This document shows, in pieces, positions 17,246 to 24,105 of a stretch of 64,000 bases of DNA. Every line of letters begins with the position of its first letter. The stretch's first letter is position 1. The notes beneath the pieces were generated by a model that saw only the letters and a program-made list of their open reading frames with translations, made no database searches and was not told the origin of the DNA. This stretch comes from Gemmatimonadota bacterium (GTDB taxonomy: Bacteria > ARS69): positions 99,554 to 163,553 of the forward strand of contig JASLLL010000003.1 of NCBI GenBank assembly GCA_030747075.1, read 5' to 3'. The position numbers and the translations under genes were made by a program.

Positions 17246-17952
17246 TCTCCCTCCGCTTCCCCCTCGGGCTCATCTTGTCGGAGCACTCGCTGGAGAAGAT
17301 ACACGGTGTGCGCAATCCGGTCGTGCGTAGTCTGGTCGAGTCTGGTGAACTCCGTCGCGAGGAACCAGCCTCCATGAGGCCCCCTGGCGGAGCGGCCGGA
17401 GTCCCGGAGAACCTCGGTGCGCAGCGTCAGTGGGGGGCGATCGTCGGGGAGGGCCAGCGTCAAGTCCAGCAGCGCGCCCTCCGGGTAGAGTTCTGGAGAC
17501 TCCAGCAGCACGCCGCCAAGGCTCAGATTGACGGTCGTCGCTTCGCAGGGAGGCCCGGGGACGGGGCTTGACGGGAGCGGTGCATGAGGTTCCACATGGA
17601 CCGCAATGCCCGCCGCCATGCGATGGTACTCGCGACGCTGAACCGCCTGCACCCGCCCCTTTGGGGGGGAGACGAGAATCATCGGAATCGGCCCCGGGTA
17701 CCGCTCTTCAATCCGTGCGGGATAGTCGTAGTGTTCACCCTCATGCGTGAAGTGAACACGAAGCGGATGTCCGACCGGAATCGGAAGAACACTGGCCCGG
17801 AATGACGGGGCGTAGGCTCGAAAACCCCCTTCCACGCATTTCAGTACTTTGGTGACATAGTGCCCTTCGAAGGGACCGGTCTCGATGAGGAGCGCAATCC
17901 GCTGCAGCGCCTTTGGCACAGGCCCGCTGTCGTCAGGTTGCGCATGGGTCAT
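17242..17952 (-). CDS. YcgR-like two-domain PilZ protein (c-di-GMP receptor)
   Basis: 236 residues. The N-terminal half (about 15-100) is a PilZN/YcgR-N-like beta domain (FRASVLPIPVGHPLRVHF). The C-terminal half is a PilZ domain with both halves of the c-di-GMP site: the RxxxR-type segment RREYHR (106-111) and NLSLGG (142-147; consensus D/NxSxxG). YcgR proteins bind c-di-GMP and alter motor or enzyme output. Here it is sandwiched, with four-base overlaps on both sides, between the mini-MCP and the histidine kinase, so c-di-GMP is a probable input or modulator of this signalling chain. A second, single-domain PilZ gene stands just before cheA. Confidence 0.85.
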   Translation of the reverse strand: MTHAQPDDSGPVPKALQRIALLIETGPFEGHYVTKVLKCVEGGFRAYAPSFRASVLPIPVGHPLRVHFTHEGEHYDYPARIEERYPGPIPMILVSPPKGRVQAVQRREYHRMAAGIAVHVEPHAPLPSSPVPGPPCEATTVNLSLGGVLLESPELYPEGALLDLTLALPDDRPPLTLRTEVLRDSGRSARGPHGGWFLATEFTRLDQTTHDRIAHTVYLLQRVLRQDEPEGEAEGE

Positions 17953-18698
17953 GCTGTCGCTCCTCCCCCGCGGCCCGGTGCGCGATCCAGCTCCGCAATC
18001 AGTTCCCGTCGTTCCTGATTCTCCGCCTTGCGGCCGGCGCGAAGCGCGCGAAGACTGTCGTCCAGTTCGCGGACACTGCCACGGAGCGTCTCGAGAGCCT
18101 CTCCGGAGCGGATGATGTCCCGTGCGGCATGGGCTACCTCATCGCGCAGGTTCTCGGCCAGAATCTCCGTCTCCCGGGACGAACTGGCGGCACGCTCAGA
18201 CAGATTGCGCATTTCCTCCGCGACGACGCCAAACCCCCGGCCCTCGTCCCCGGCCTGCGCGGCGATGATGGAAGCATTGATCGCAAGGAGATGGGTCTGG
18301 TCGGTGATGTCGTGGATCACCTTGAGGATCTCGCTGATTTCTGTGGACCGACTCCGCAGAGTTCGCGTGGCTTCCACGGTGGCGTGCAGGCGGTCCGCCA
18401 GTTCGTGTGTCTGCTCATCCACGCTGGAAGCGCCAGCGGTCGTTTCGGGCACTTCCGGCGGGTCCTCCGAGAGTGTTCGCGAGAGCCGTTGCCCAACGAC
18501 CTCCCAGCGCTGGAGAGCTCGGAGCTTTCCGATTCCCGCAACTGCGGCCACGCACCCCCCCCCGAGAAGCCCGGTCAGGTACAGCTTCCACGCGGAGGGT
18601 GAGTCGTGAAGCCATGCGGCGGTGGAGACCATCGCCACAAGAAGAAGCGCCGCCGCGACGAAGCGGACTCGGTACAAGAACACGGAAAGGCGCTTCAC
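17949..18698 (-). CDS. minimal methyl-accepting chemotaxis-type protein without a sensor domain
   Basis: 249 residues. Two membrane spans (about 12-30 and 38-57) are joined by only about eight residues, so there is no ligand-binding domain outside the cytoplasm. There is no full HAMP domain. The remainder is a shortened MCP signalling coiled coil with its hairpin tip at about 130-175 (QTHLLAINAS, AGDEGRGFGVVAEEMRNLSE). The tip should still dock CheW and CheA, but positions used for trimer-of-dimers contact in Tsr (F373, E385, R388) are Asp133, Ile145 and Gln148 here. It overlaps the CheW gene and the PilZ gene by four bases each. It may act as a membrane dock for the array or pass on a membrane-state signal. 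Adaptation enzymes CheR and CheB are not encoded nearby. Confidence 0.85.
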   Translation of the reverse strand: MKRLSVFLYRVRFVAAALLLVAMVSTAAWLHDSPSAWKLYLTGLLGGGCVAAVAGIGKLRALQRWEVVGQRLSRTLSEDPPEVPETTAGASSVDEQTHELADRLHATVEATRTLRSRSTEISEILKVIHDITDQTHLLAINASIIAAQAGDEGRGFGVVAEEMRNLSERAASSSRETEILAENLRDEVAHAARDIIRSGEALETLRGSVRELDDSLRALRAGRKAENQERRELIAELDRAPGRGGGATA

Positions 18699-19084
18699 CA
18701 GTTGTCTCCTTCCGGGTGGATAACCGGGTCATCAGTCAGCAACTGAGAGAGCCTGGCGACATCCAGTGGAGCAAGCGCCAGACTCCGGATCTGTCGTTCA
18801 CTCACCATCTCGCCGACTCGATCCACAGGAATCGCAAACGGAGCTTCGCGCTGCAGCACGACGGCCCTGTTCGTACATTCGGATGGAAATCCCTCCTGCT
18901 TGAGAACGGCCGAAGGGTCGATCACTGGCACGGTCCGCCCACGCCACGCGGCGACGCCCATCAACGCCTGGGGGGTATGCGGCAAATGGGAGATACACGG
19001 CCGGTTCAGGACTTCGACGACATCGGCGACGGACAGCGCGATCTGCTGCCCCCCTTGTTCGATCAAGAGGTAGCGTTCGGCCAT
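18695..19084 (-). CDS. cheW: CheW-like coupling protein
   Basis: 129 residues, one CheW domain: YLLIEQGGQQIALSV, VVEVLNRP, and the conserved LMGVAAWRGRTVPVIDPS segment. CheW links receptors to CheA in chemosensory arrays. ATG 19084 is preferred over the longer frame because GGAGGGGA stands seven bases upstream and the domain begins at once. The start overlaps the end of cheA by 22 bases and its stop overlaps the MCP gene by four, so the three are made together. It is slightly shorter than E. coli CheW, and no extra domain is present. Confidence 0.88.
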   Translation of the reverse strand: MAERYLLIEQGGQQIALSVADVVEVLNRPCISHLPHTPQALMGVAAWRGRTVPVIDPSAVLKQEGFPSECTNRAVVLQREAPFAIPVDRVGEMVSERQIRSLALAPLDVARLSQLLTDDPVIHPEGDNW

Positions 19085-20760
19085 GGGTTCCCCTCCCCGG
19101 AGGCCACGCGGCCCGGTTCCAGAAGCAACCACTCAGCCGGTTCCAGGACAGGGGCCAGCGTGCCGTCGTCCAGCTCGACGGTTCCCCGGCATCCCGGCAC
19201 ATTTCGAAGTGGCGCACGAAACGGACGAACGAGAAACTCCTGCTGATGAAGAACGGCGTCCACGAGGAAGACCAGGCCACGCCGCCCGATCTGAACGAAT
19301 ACGGCGCTTCCCCGGTCCGAGCCTCGACACACGGGGAGGCCCCCGAACCGCGCACCCAGATCGACGACGGGCACCCAGTTCTCTTCAACGCGCGCCTCTT
19401 CCCCGCTCCCCCATACGCGAAGGGTCATATCCGACAGGCGGTGCAGTTGTCGGACGGCCGGGAGAGGCACGACGACAGGGGCGCCCCCCGCTTCGGCAAG
19501 AAGCCCTGGTGCGATGGCCCAACGCACCGGCACGCGAAACGAGAAGCGGGTCCCCCACGCACCCGTCAAGACCTGCACCACACCACCGGCCCGAGCCACG
19601 CCCGCCCGGACCGCATCCAATCCCACCCCTCGCCCGGAGAGAAGGCCGGCGTGCTGAGCCGTGGTGAATCCCGGCTGGAAGATGGCTTCGAGAAGAGCCT
19701 CTTCTGTTGGCGAGGAGTCTTGCGTGAAGCCTCCACGAGCAGCCGCCCGCTGTCGCACGAGGTCGAGGTCGACGCCCCGCCCGTCATCGGCCACCTCGAT
19801 CGTGACTTCCGACGGCCCGGAGGATGCGCGCACCGTGACCCTCCCCTCGGGGGGCTTCCCGTTGCGGATGCGTTCGTCGGGCGACTCGATTCCGTGCGTG
19901 AGGGCATTTCTCACCAGGTGGCTGAGCGGGTCCTCGAGGAGCGCTGACAGCGCGCGATCCAGCGGGGTGTTGGCCCCCTCCACGACCAGGCGCGCTGCCG
20001 GGAGGCCTTCTCGCCCTCCTCGCTCCATCACACGCTCCAGATGCTGTGTGGCGAGCGACCACGGAACGGTTCGCAGGCGCAGCAGGCGCCGTCCGAGTCG
20101 CCTCAACTCGCGGTCGAGGTGGAAGGACGCGGGGAGCGTCGCACCTGTCCGGGGTCTGTCGCCGGGACTCCCGGACCTCTCTGTGGAAAGACGCCTCCGG
20201 GCGTCCACAAGCGCGGTGAAGCTCTCAAGGAGATCATCCATCCGGGCAACGGGGACGCGCACGCTGGCGCTTCCGTCTGTCCCGTCGGTGCGGGTTGTCT
20301 CCGGGCCGGGCGGATCCTCGGGTGGCGAGGCTTCCTGGGTGGCGCCGGGAGCGTCCTGCCCGGGGGGAAGCATGGCCTCGACTTCCTCCACCACCTTGAG
20401 AAAGTCCGCCGGGTCGGATGCCTCCTCGGGCGACGAGCGCGCGGCTCCCAGAAGATCGTGCAGCATGTCATGCGACCGGGTCAGAAGCTCGCGGACGCGC
20501 TCGTCCAGATCCAGACGGCCATCTCGGAGGCCTTCCAGCAGGTCTTCCATGGCGTGAGAGACGCGCGACATATCGTTCAGGCCGAACATCCCGCACACGC
20601 CTTTGAGCGAGTGCGCCGTGCGGAACGCCCGGTCCAGAGACTCACGCCCCCGGCGCGTCGCGAGGCCGGATGGCAACGCCTTCAGATCGTCCTGAAGCAA
20701 CTGGAGGGTGGCTCCCGTGTCGGTCAGAAACTCGTTCTTCAGGTGTTCCATATGGCCCAT
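19063..20760 (-). CDS. cheA: CheA-type chemosensory histidine kinase lacking a P2 domain
   Basis: 565 residues. P1/HPt has phospho-acceptor His50 in AHSLKGVCGMFG. A disordered linker rich in Pro, Glu and Gly (about 130-165) stands where the CheY/CheB-binding P2 domain would be. P3 dimerisation is at about 170-235. The P4 ATPase has N box HLVRNALTHG (281-290), DDGRGV, and SGRGVGLDAVR (375-385). P5, a CheW-like domain, fills the last 150 residues. All catalytic boxes look intact. ATG 20760 (MGHMEH) is chosen because GGGAGGGG precedes it. No cheY is adjacent; receivers in the block are the NtrC-type regulator and the REC-kinase. A candidate promoter lies at 20814-20842. Confidence 0.92.
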   Translation of the reverse strand: MGHMEHLKNEFLTDTGATLQLLQDDLKALPSGLATRRGRESLDRAFRTAHSLKGVCGMFGLNDMSRVSHAMEDLLEGLRDGRLDLDERVRELLTRSHDMLHDLLGAARSSPEEASDPADFLKVVEEVEAMLPPGQDAPGATQEASPPEDPPGPETTRTDGTDGSASVRVPVARMDDLLESFTALVDARRRLSTERSGSPGDRPRTGATLPASFHLDRELRRLGRRLLRLRTVPWSLATQHLERVMERGGREGLPAARLVVEGANTPLDRALSALLEDPLSHLVRNALTHGIESPDERIRNGKPPEGRVTVRASSGPSEVTIEVADDGRGVDLDLVRQRAAARGGFTQDSSPTEEALLEAIFQPGFTTAQHAGLLSGRGVGLDAVRAGVARAGGVVQVLTGAWGTRFSFRVPVRWAIAPGLLAEAGGAPVVVPLPAVRQLHRLSDMTLRVWGSGEEARVEENWVPVVDLGARFGGLPVCRGSDRGSAVFVQIGRRGLVFLVDAVLHQQEFLVRPFRAPLRNVPGCRGTVELDDGTLAPVLEPAEWLLLEPGRVASGEGNPWPNATS

Positions 20761-20813
20761 GACCGACCCCTCCCTCCTCGGTTGGATCGGCAGATTGGGC
20801 CTTCGAGGTAACC

Positions 20814-20842
20814 AGTATTGCTGCCGGAACACGGCATGTCAT
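20814..20842 (-). promoter_or_regulatory. candidate promoter of the chemosensory operon
   Basis: Minus strand ATGACA (20837-20842), 17-base spacer, AATACT (20814-20819), 53 bases before the cheA start. The -35 is 5 of 6 and the -10 is 4 of 6 against the sigma-70 consensus. It is the only plausible pair in the 182-base gap upstream of cheA. Confidence 0.4.
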
Positions 20843-20942
20843 GCGGCGGGAGGCGTGCGGGGGGGGGACGGCAAACGCGTCCGAACCCGGCGGACTCAAC
20901 GGCCGCGGGAGTACGATGGAGAATGGGCCCGCGCCGGTCCGA

Positions 20943-21323
20943 TCAGGAGGCGGGCGGCGGCGTGTGGCTCAGGACATACCGATTGATGAGATCCCGGGAG
21001 GAGTCGCTCAGTTCCAGGAACGCGCAGGCCACTTCGTAGCGCTCCACATCCCCGGAAGGAGCGTCGGGAAGGGTTCGAACCACAATGGCCTCGACTTCGA
21101 TGAGTGACGCTTCTTCCGATTCCGTCGGGCCGGGGATCATGAGTGCAATGGAGAGCTTGGTCAGCGGTTCGATGAAATGCGGGATCTCCACATAGACACC
21201 CCCGGTGGAGATGTTGATCGTGGAGATGGAGACCGTGTCGCCGGAAATGGCTCCACCCTCGACCCGTACATCCAACCGGGCGGGGACTCTCTTTGCTGTT
21301 CTGCGTTCCGCGGGCGAACTCAT
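20943..21323 (-). CDS. single-domain PilZ protein (putative c-di-GMP receptor)
   Basis: 126 residues, essentially one PilZ domain. An arginine-rich entry segment ERRTAKRVPARL provides the RxxxR-type contact and INISTGGVYVEI the N/DxSxxG contact, so the c-di-GMP site looks intact. ATG 21323 is chosen since AGAGGGG stands just upstream; the longer frame runs through the upstream mini-gene. It is the last gene of an HU-COX24-PilZ run (22-base spacing) and lies 182 bases before cheA, on the same strand. The position suggests a second c-di-GMP input to the chemosensory operon, but no partner can be proved from sequence. Confidence 0.82.
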   Translation of the reverse strand: MSSPAERRTAKRVPARLDVRVEGGAISGDTVSISTINISTGGVYVEIPHFIEPLTKLSIALMIPGPTESEEASLIEVEAIVVRTLPDAPSGDVERYEVACAFLELSDSSRDLINRYVLSHTPPPAS

Positions 21324-21345
21324 GAACCCCTCTTGGCTGAAGGAC

Positions 21346-21435
21346 CTACTTCTTCTTGTGTCGATCCTTGCGCAATCGCTTCTTCCTCTTGTGAGTGGCG
21401 ATCTTCGTGCGCTTTCGCTTCTTTCCGCTGGGCAT
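21346..21435 (-). CDS. AURKAIP1/COX24-domain mini-protein (29 residues), ribosome-associated
   Basis: A 29-residue, extremely basic peptide starting MPSGKKRKRTKIATHKRKKR and ending in KKK. It matches the AURKAIP1/COX24 (bS22/mS38-like) small ribosomal proteins, typically annotated in Bacteroidota with almost the same sequence; in mycobacteria and mitochondria relatives bind the small ribosomal subunit. ATG 21435 has GAGGAGTGACAGAGGA immediately upstream, a strong ribosome-binding site, and TAG is at 21346-21348. It lies 35 bases after the HU gene and 22 before the PilZ gene, so it is co-transcribed. It is too short for most gene finders. It supports FCB affinity. Confidence 0.85.
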   Translation of the reverse strand: MPSGKKRKRTKIATHKRKKRLRKDRHKKK

Positions 21436-21470
21436 TCCTCTGTCACTCCTCAAACAGTTCTGTGGTTGCG

Positions 21471-21833
21471 CTACTCCGACGGATGTCCCGGTGCAGGGAC
21501 TCCCTCCGGGATTTCGGCCCTCGCGCTCGACACGCTGTCGGCTTCCAGGACCGGATCCGCCTCTTCGATCATCCGCCGAAGTTCCTTGGATACCTTGAAG
21601 TAGGGAACGAGTTTGGGCGGAACCTCCACGGTGGTACCGGTTCGGGGATTCCGGGCGATCCGGGCCCCACGGGACTTGACCTTGAAACTGCCAAATCCGC
21701 GGATTTCGATGTGGCTCCCTCCGGAAAGTGCCGCTCCGACCGCATCCAGAAAGCGATCCACCACTACGGCCACATCTCTCTTCGTAAGGCCGGTAGCAGC
21801 CGTGACACGGTCGACAAGATCCGCCTTCGTCAT
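21471..21833 (-). CDS. HU/IHF-family DNA-binding protein
   Basis: 120 residues. The first 90 form a complete HU/IHF fold: MTKADLVDRVTAATGLTKRD, IEIRGFGSFKVKSRGARI and the DNA-arm segment RNPRTGTTVEVPPKLVPYFK with the intercalating RNP. It binds and bends DNA. A tail of about 28 acidic residues rich in Ala, Pro and Glu follows the fold, which is unusual but seen in some HU proteins of high-GC bacteria. AGGAGG precedes ATG 21833. A good promoter lies at 21915-21944. It leads the HU-COX24-PilZ operon. Confidence 0.93.
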   Translation of the reverse strand: MTKADLVDRVTAATGLTKRDVAVVVDRFLDAVGAALSGGSHIEIRGFGSFKVKSRGARIARNPRTGTTVEVPPKLVPYFKVSKELRRMIEEADPVLEADSVSSARAEIPEGVPAPGHPSE

Positions 21834-21914
21834 CCGGGGAACCTCCTGCCTGCTCGCATCCCTCCGGCGACCCCGGCCAGGATGCGGGAAGACGATAATC
21901 TGAAAACGGGGCGT

Positions 21915-21944
21915 ACCCTACCAGAGTGCCGGAACAGGTGTCAA
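21915..21944 (-). promoter_or_regulatory. putative promoter of the HU operon
   Basis: Minus strand TTGACA (21939-21944, perfect -35), 18-base spacer, TAGGGT (21915-21920). It lies between the dapF stop and the HU start and ends 81 bases before the ATG. Confidence 0.5.
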
Positions 21945-21955
21945 AGGATTCTGTT

Positions 21956-22780
21956 TCAACCCTTTAGGTTGCGTGGGGGAAAACCAAAACTGCCCTCATG
22001 GACCGCGACAGCCGGCCCGGTGAGGACGAGTTCTCCACCTGGCGCGGCCGGAAGCTGCACAATCAGCGCTTCTCCCCCGCTTACGATCAGCGTGACTTCC
22101 TCTCCGACCCATCCACGCCGCCGCGCGAGCATGGCCACGACGCACGACCCGCTCCCGCAGGTGGTCTCGGCCTCGACTCCCCGCTCGTAGGTGCGGATCT
22201 CCAGCGTGTCACGGGCGATCTTCCGGGCGAAGCTGATGTTGGTGCCCTCAGGCGCAAATGCGGGCGCGCCCCGGAGCTGGGGTCCCCAGAGCAAGAGAGG
22301 CACCTCGACGACCGGCCGGTCCATCCAGAGCACGGCATGGGGAACGCCAATGTCTCCCCAGTCCACGCGGCAGGCGTGCCCGTCCAGCTGGACGGGGATG
22401 TCCGTTCGAAGTTCCCGGATCCCCGGCACGGTGACCGCCGCCACTCCCGCTTCCACCGTGCGCGCCGTGTGCAACCCCGACCCCGTACGGAACCGAAACG
22501 GCCCCGGTCCCAGTCCCACGGATTCCGCGAAATACGGGATGCAGCGGGCTCCGTTTCCACAGAGGCGGTACTCGGTTCCGTCCGGGTTGAAGAAGCGGAC
22601 GCGGAAGTCGACCTCCGGATCCTGCTCGAGCAGAATCAGTCCGTCCGCTCCGATCCCGTCATGGCGCGCGCACGCGGACCGGGCAGCCTCGGACTCGCGG
22701 CCCGCCAGTGCCTGATTGCGGTGATCCACCAGAATCATGTCGTTCCCCGCGGCGACCATCTTGGTGAAGCGGATAGTCAT
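21956..22780 (-). CDS. dapF: diaminopimelate epimerase
   Basis: 274 residues. It converts LL- to meso-diaminopimelate for lysine and peptidoglycan. Both catalytic cysteines are present: Cys80 in LCGNGARC (80 is the second Cys of that segment) and Cys208 in ETTCGSGSC. The N-terminal motif KMVAAGNDMILVD is the usual KMHGLGND variant with His replaced. The DGIGADGLIL segment is also typical. Length is normal. Its ATG overlaps the stop of the Big_5 lipoprotein gene (ATGA), making it the last gene of the secA-led operon. Confidence 0.95.
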   Translation of the reverse strand: MTIRFTKMVAAGNDMILVDHRNQALAGRESEAARSACARHDGIGADGLILLEQDPEVDFRVRFFNPDGTEYRLCGNGARCIPYFAESVGLGPGPFRFRTGSGLHTARTVEAGVAAVTVPGIRELRTDIPVQLDGHACRVDWGDIGVPHAVLWMDRPVVEVPLLLWGPQLRGAPAFAPEGTNISFARKIARDTLEIRTYERGVEAETTCGSGSCVVAMLARRRGWVGEEVTLIVSGGEALIVQLPAAPGGELVLTGPAVAVHEGSFGFPPRNLKG

Positions 22781-24105
22781 TCCCCCTCTTCCTCGCTTTC
22801 ATCGGGTGGCGAGGGGGGCAGAGGAGATTCCGCAGGGGCTTCGGTCGGTTCGAGCGGGTTCCCGGCAGGCGACTCTCCCGGCGCATCGGTGCCCAGCGTC
22901 TCCTGCTCTTCGTCGGATTCACGAGCGACCCGGGGGCCGTCTCCCTCTTCCCAGAGAGCATCTTCCGGAGCCTGCGTCGCAAAGTGAAACACGAACCCCT
23001 TCGCCCGACTCGCGAAGCGAAGGGAGGCGGACTTATCCGCGATCTCACCGCGCTCCGTGTCGCTTCGGAGCGTGTCTCCGTCGGAATCGACAAAGGCCTC
23101 GACGCGATACTCATGTCCGGTGGGAGCTTCCACGGAGAATGACCCGCCGTTCGGGAACACACCCACCACGCTCGGTTCCACGAGAAGGGAATCGGCCTCC
23201 GGCGCAGGCGGCAGGAGGCGAACCACGGCCACTTCGCCTGAGTCCACGGAGACCTTTCCGGCCACCGTACCCAGCGAATCGAGCGACCCCACGAGGAAGT
23301 CGTCCAATGCGCGCGCGCTCTCCCCTTCGGCGAAGAGAAGCGCCATTTCCGCCCAGCTCTCACGAGAATCGGGTCGACCATTCCCGTCTCGATCCAGCGT
23401 CGCGACGATCCGGTACGCAACGCCTGGGTTGAGTCCGGTGAGTCGGAACTCCTCCCCGGCGGTGGCCAGAGTCACCGCGACCGGGAATGTCGTCAGAGGA
23501 TCCGGCGGTACCGGACCTGTGCTGTCTGCGGGGGAATCGTCGGATTCGTTTGCATCGTCCTCCACTGTGCGGACAGCAAGCCGATCCGGTGGAGGGAAGG
23601 CCGCGAGCGTGAGTTGACTGTCGGCGGAATCCTCCCGGCCAACCCATACGACTCCGGTGACCGAAGCCGAGTCGGCGGTCTCCTGGCAGGTGAACCGGGA
23701 GACGAAGGGCGTTCCCATGCGATTGCCGCGCGTGTCGCGTGCGGTGCCCGCAAGCACGACGACGGTAGGCCGGTCCGATCGCCAGCCCTTCAGTGGCAAC
23801 AGCACGAGTGAAGTGTCCGTCCACGCGGACTCTTCGAACTCCACCGGCGGGTAGATGGTCAGGGCATTCAGGACGCTTCGGTGGTTCGTGCGTTCAGAAA
23901 AGTTCAACACCAGCGGAGACTCCATGTCCACGGAGGACGAGTCCGGCGCGGGAATCATCGAAGACACGGCAGGCGGGTCTCGATCCGCCGGACCTCCGGA
24001 GGGCGGAGCCACCTTCGCGCACCCGAGGAGGGCCACAGCCAGGGTCAGCGCGAGAGCACCGGTCCTCCAGGCTGAAGCGCAAACGACATCGATGCGTGTC
24101 ATCAT
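22777..24105 (-). CDS. lipoprotein with an N-terminal Big_5 (SbsA Ig-like) domain
   Basis: 442 residues. The signal peptide ends at lipobox LLGC (Cys29). Right after it comes the pattern PSGGPADRDPPAVSSMIPAP and LVLNFSERTN, typical of Big_5 lipoproteins in Bacteroidota and relatives (usual start PTGGPKD). Beyond residue 130 there are further beta-rich modules resembling pre-albumin or Ig-like repeats (VTGVVWVGRED, YRIVATLDRDGNGRPD, YRVEAFVDSDGDTL). The last 60 residues are acidic, proline-rich and probably disordered. It is expected to sit in the outer membrane. Both ends overlap neighbours by four bases (hslU stop, dapF start). The function is unknown. Confidence 0.8.
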   Translation of the reverse strand: MMTRIDVVCASAWRTGALALTLAVALLGCAKVAPPSGGPADRDPPAVSSMIPAPDSSSVDMESPLVLNFSERTNHRSVLNALTIYPPVEFEESAWTDTSLVLLPLKGWRSDRPTVVVLAGTARDTRGNRMGTPFVSRFTCQETADSASVTGVVWVGREDSADSQLTLAAFPPPDRLAVRTVEDDANESDDSPADSTGPVPPDPLTTFPVAVTLATAGEEFRLTGLNPGVAYRIVATLDRDGNGRPDSRESWAEMALLFAEGESARALDDFLVGSLDSLGTVAGKVSVDSGEVAVVRLLPPAPEADSLLVEPSVVGVFPNGGSFSVEAPTGHEYRVEAFVDSDGDTLRSDTERGEIADKSASLRFASRAKGFVFHFATQAPEDALWEEGDGPRVARESDEEQETLGTDAPGESPAGNPLEPTEAPAESPLPPSPPDESEEEGE

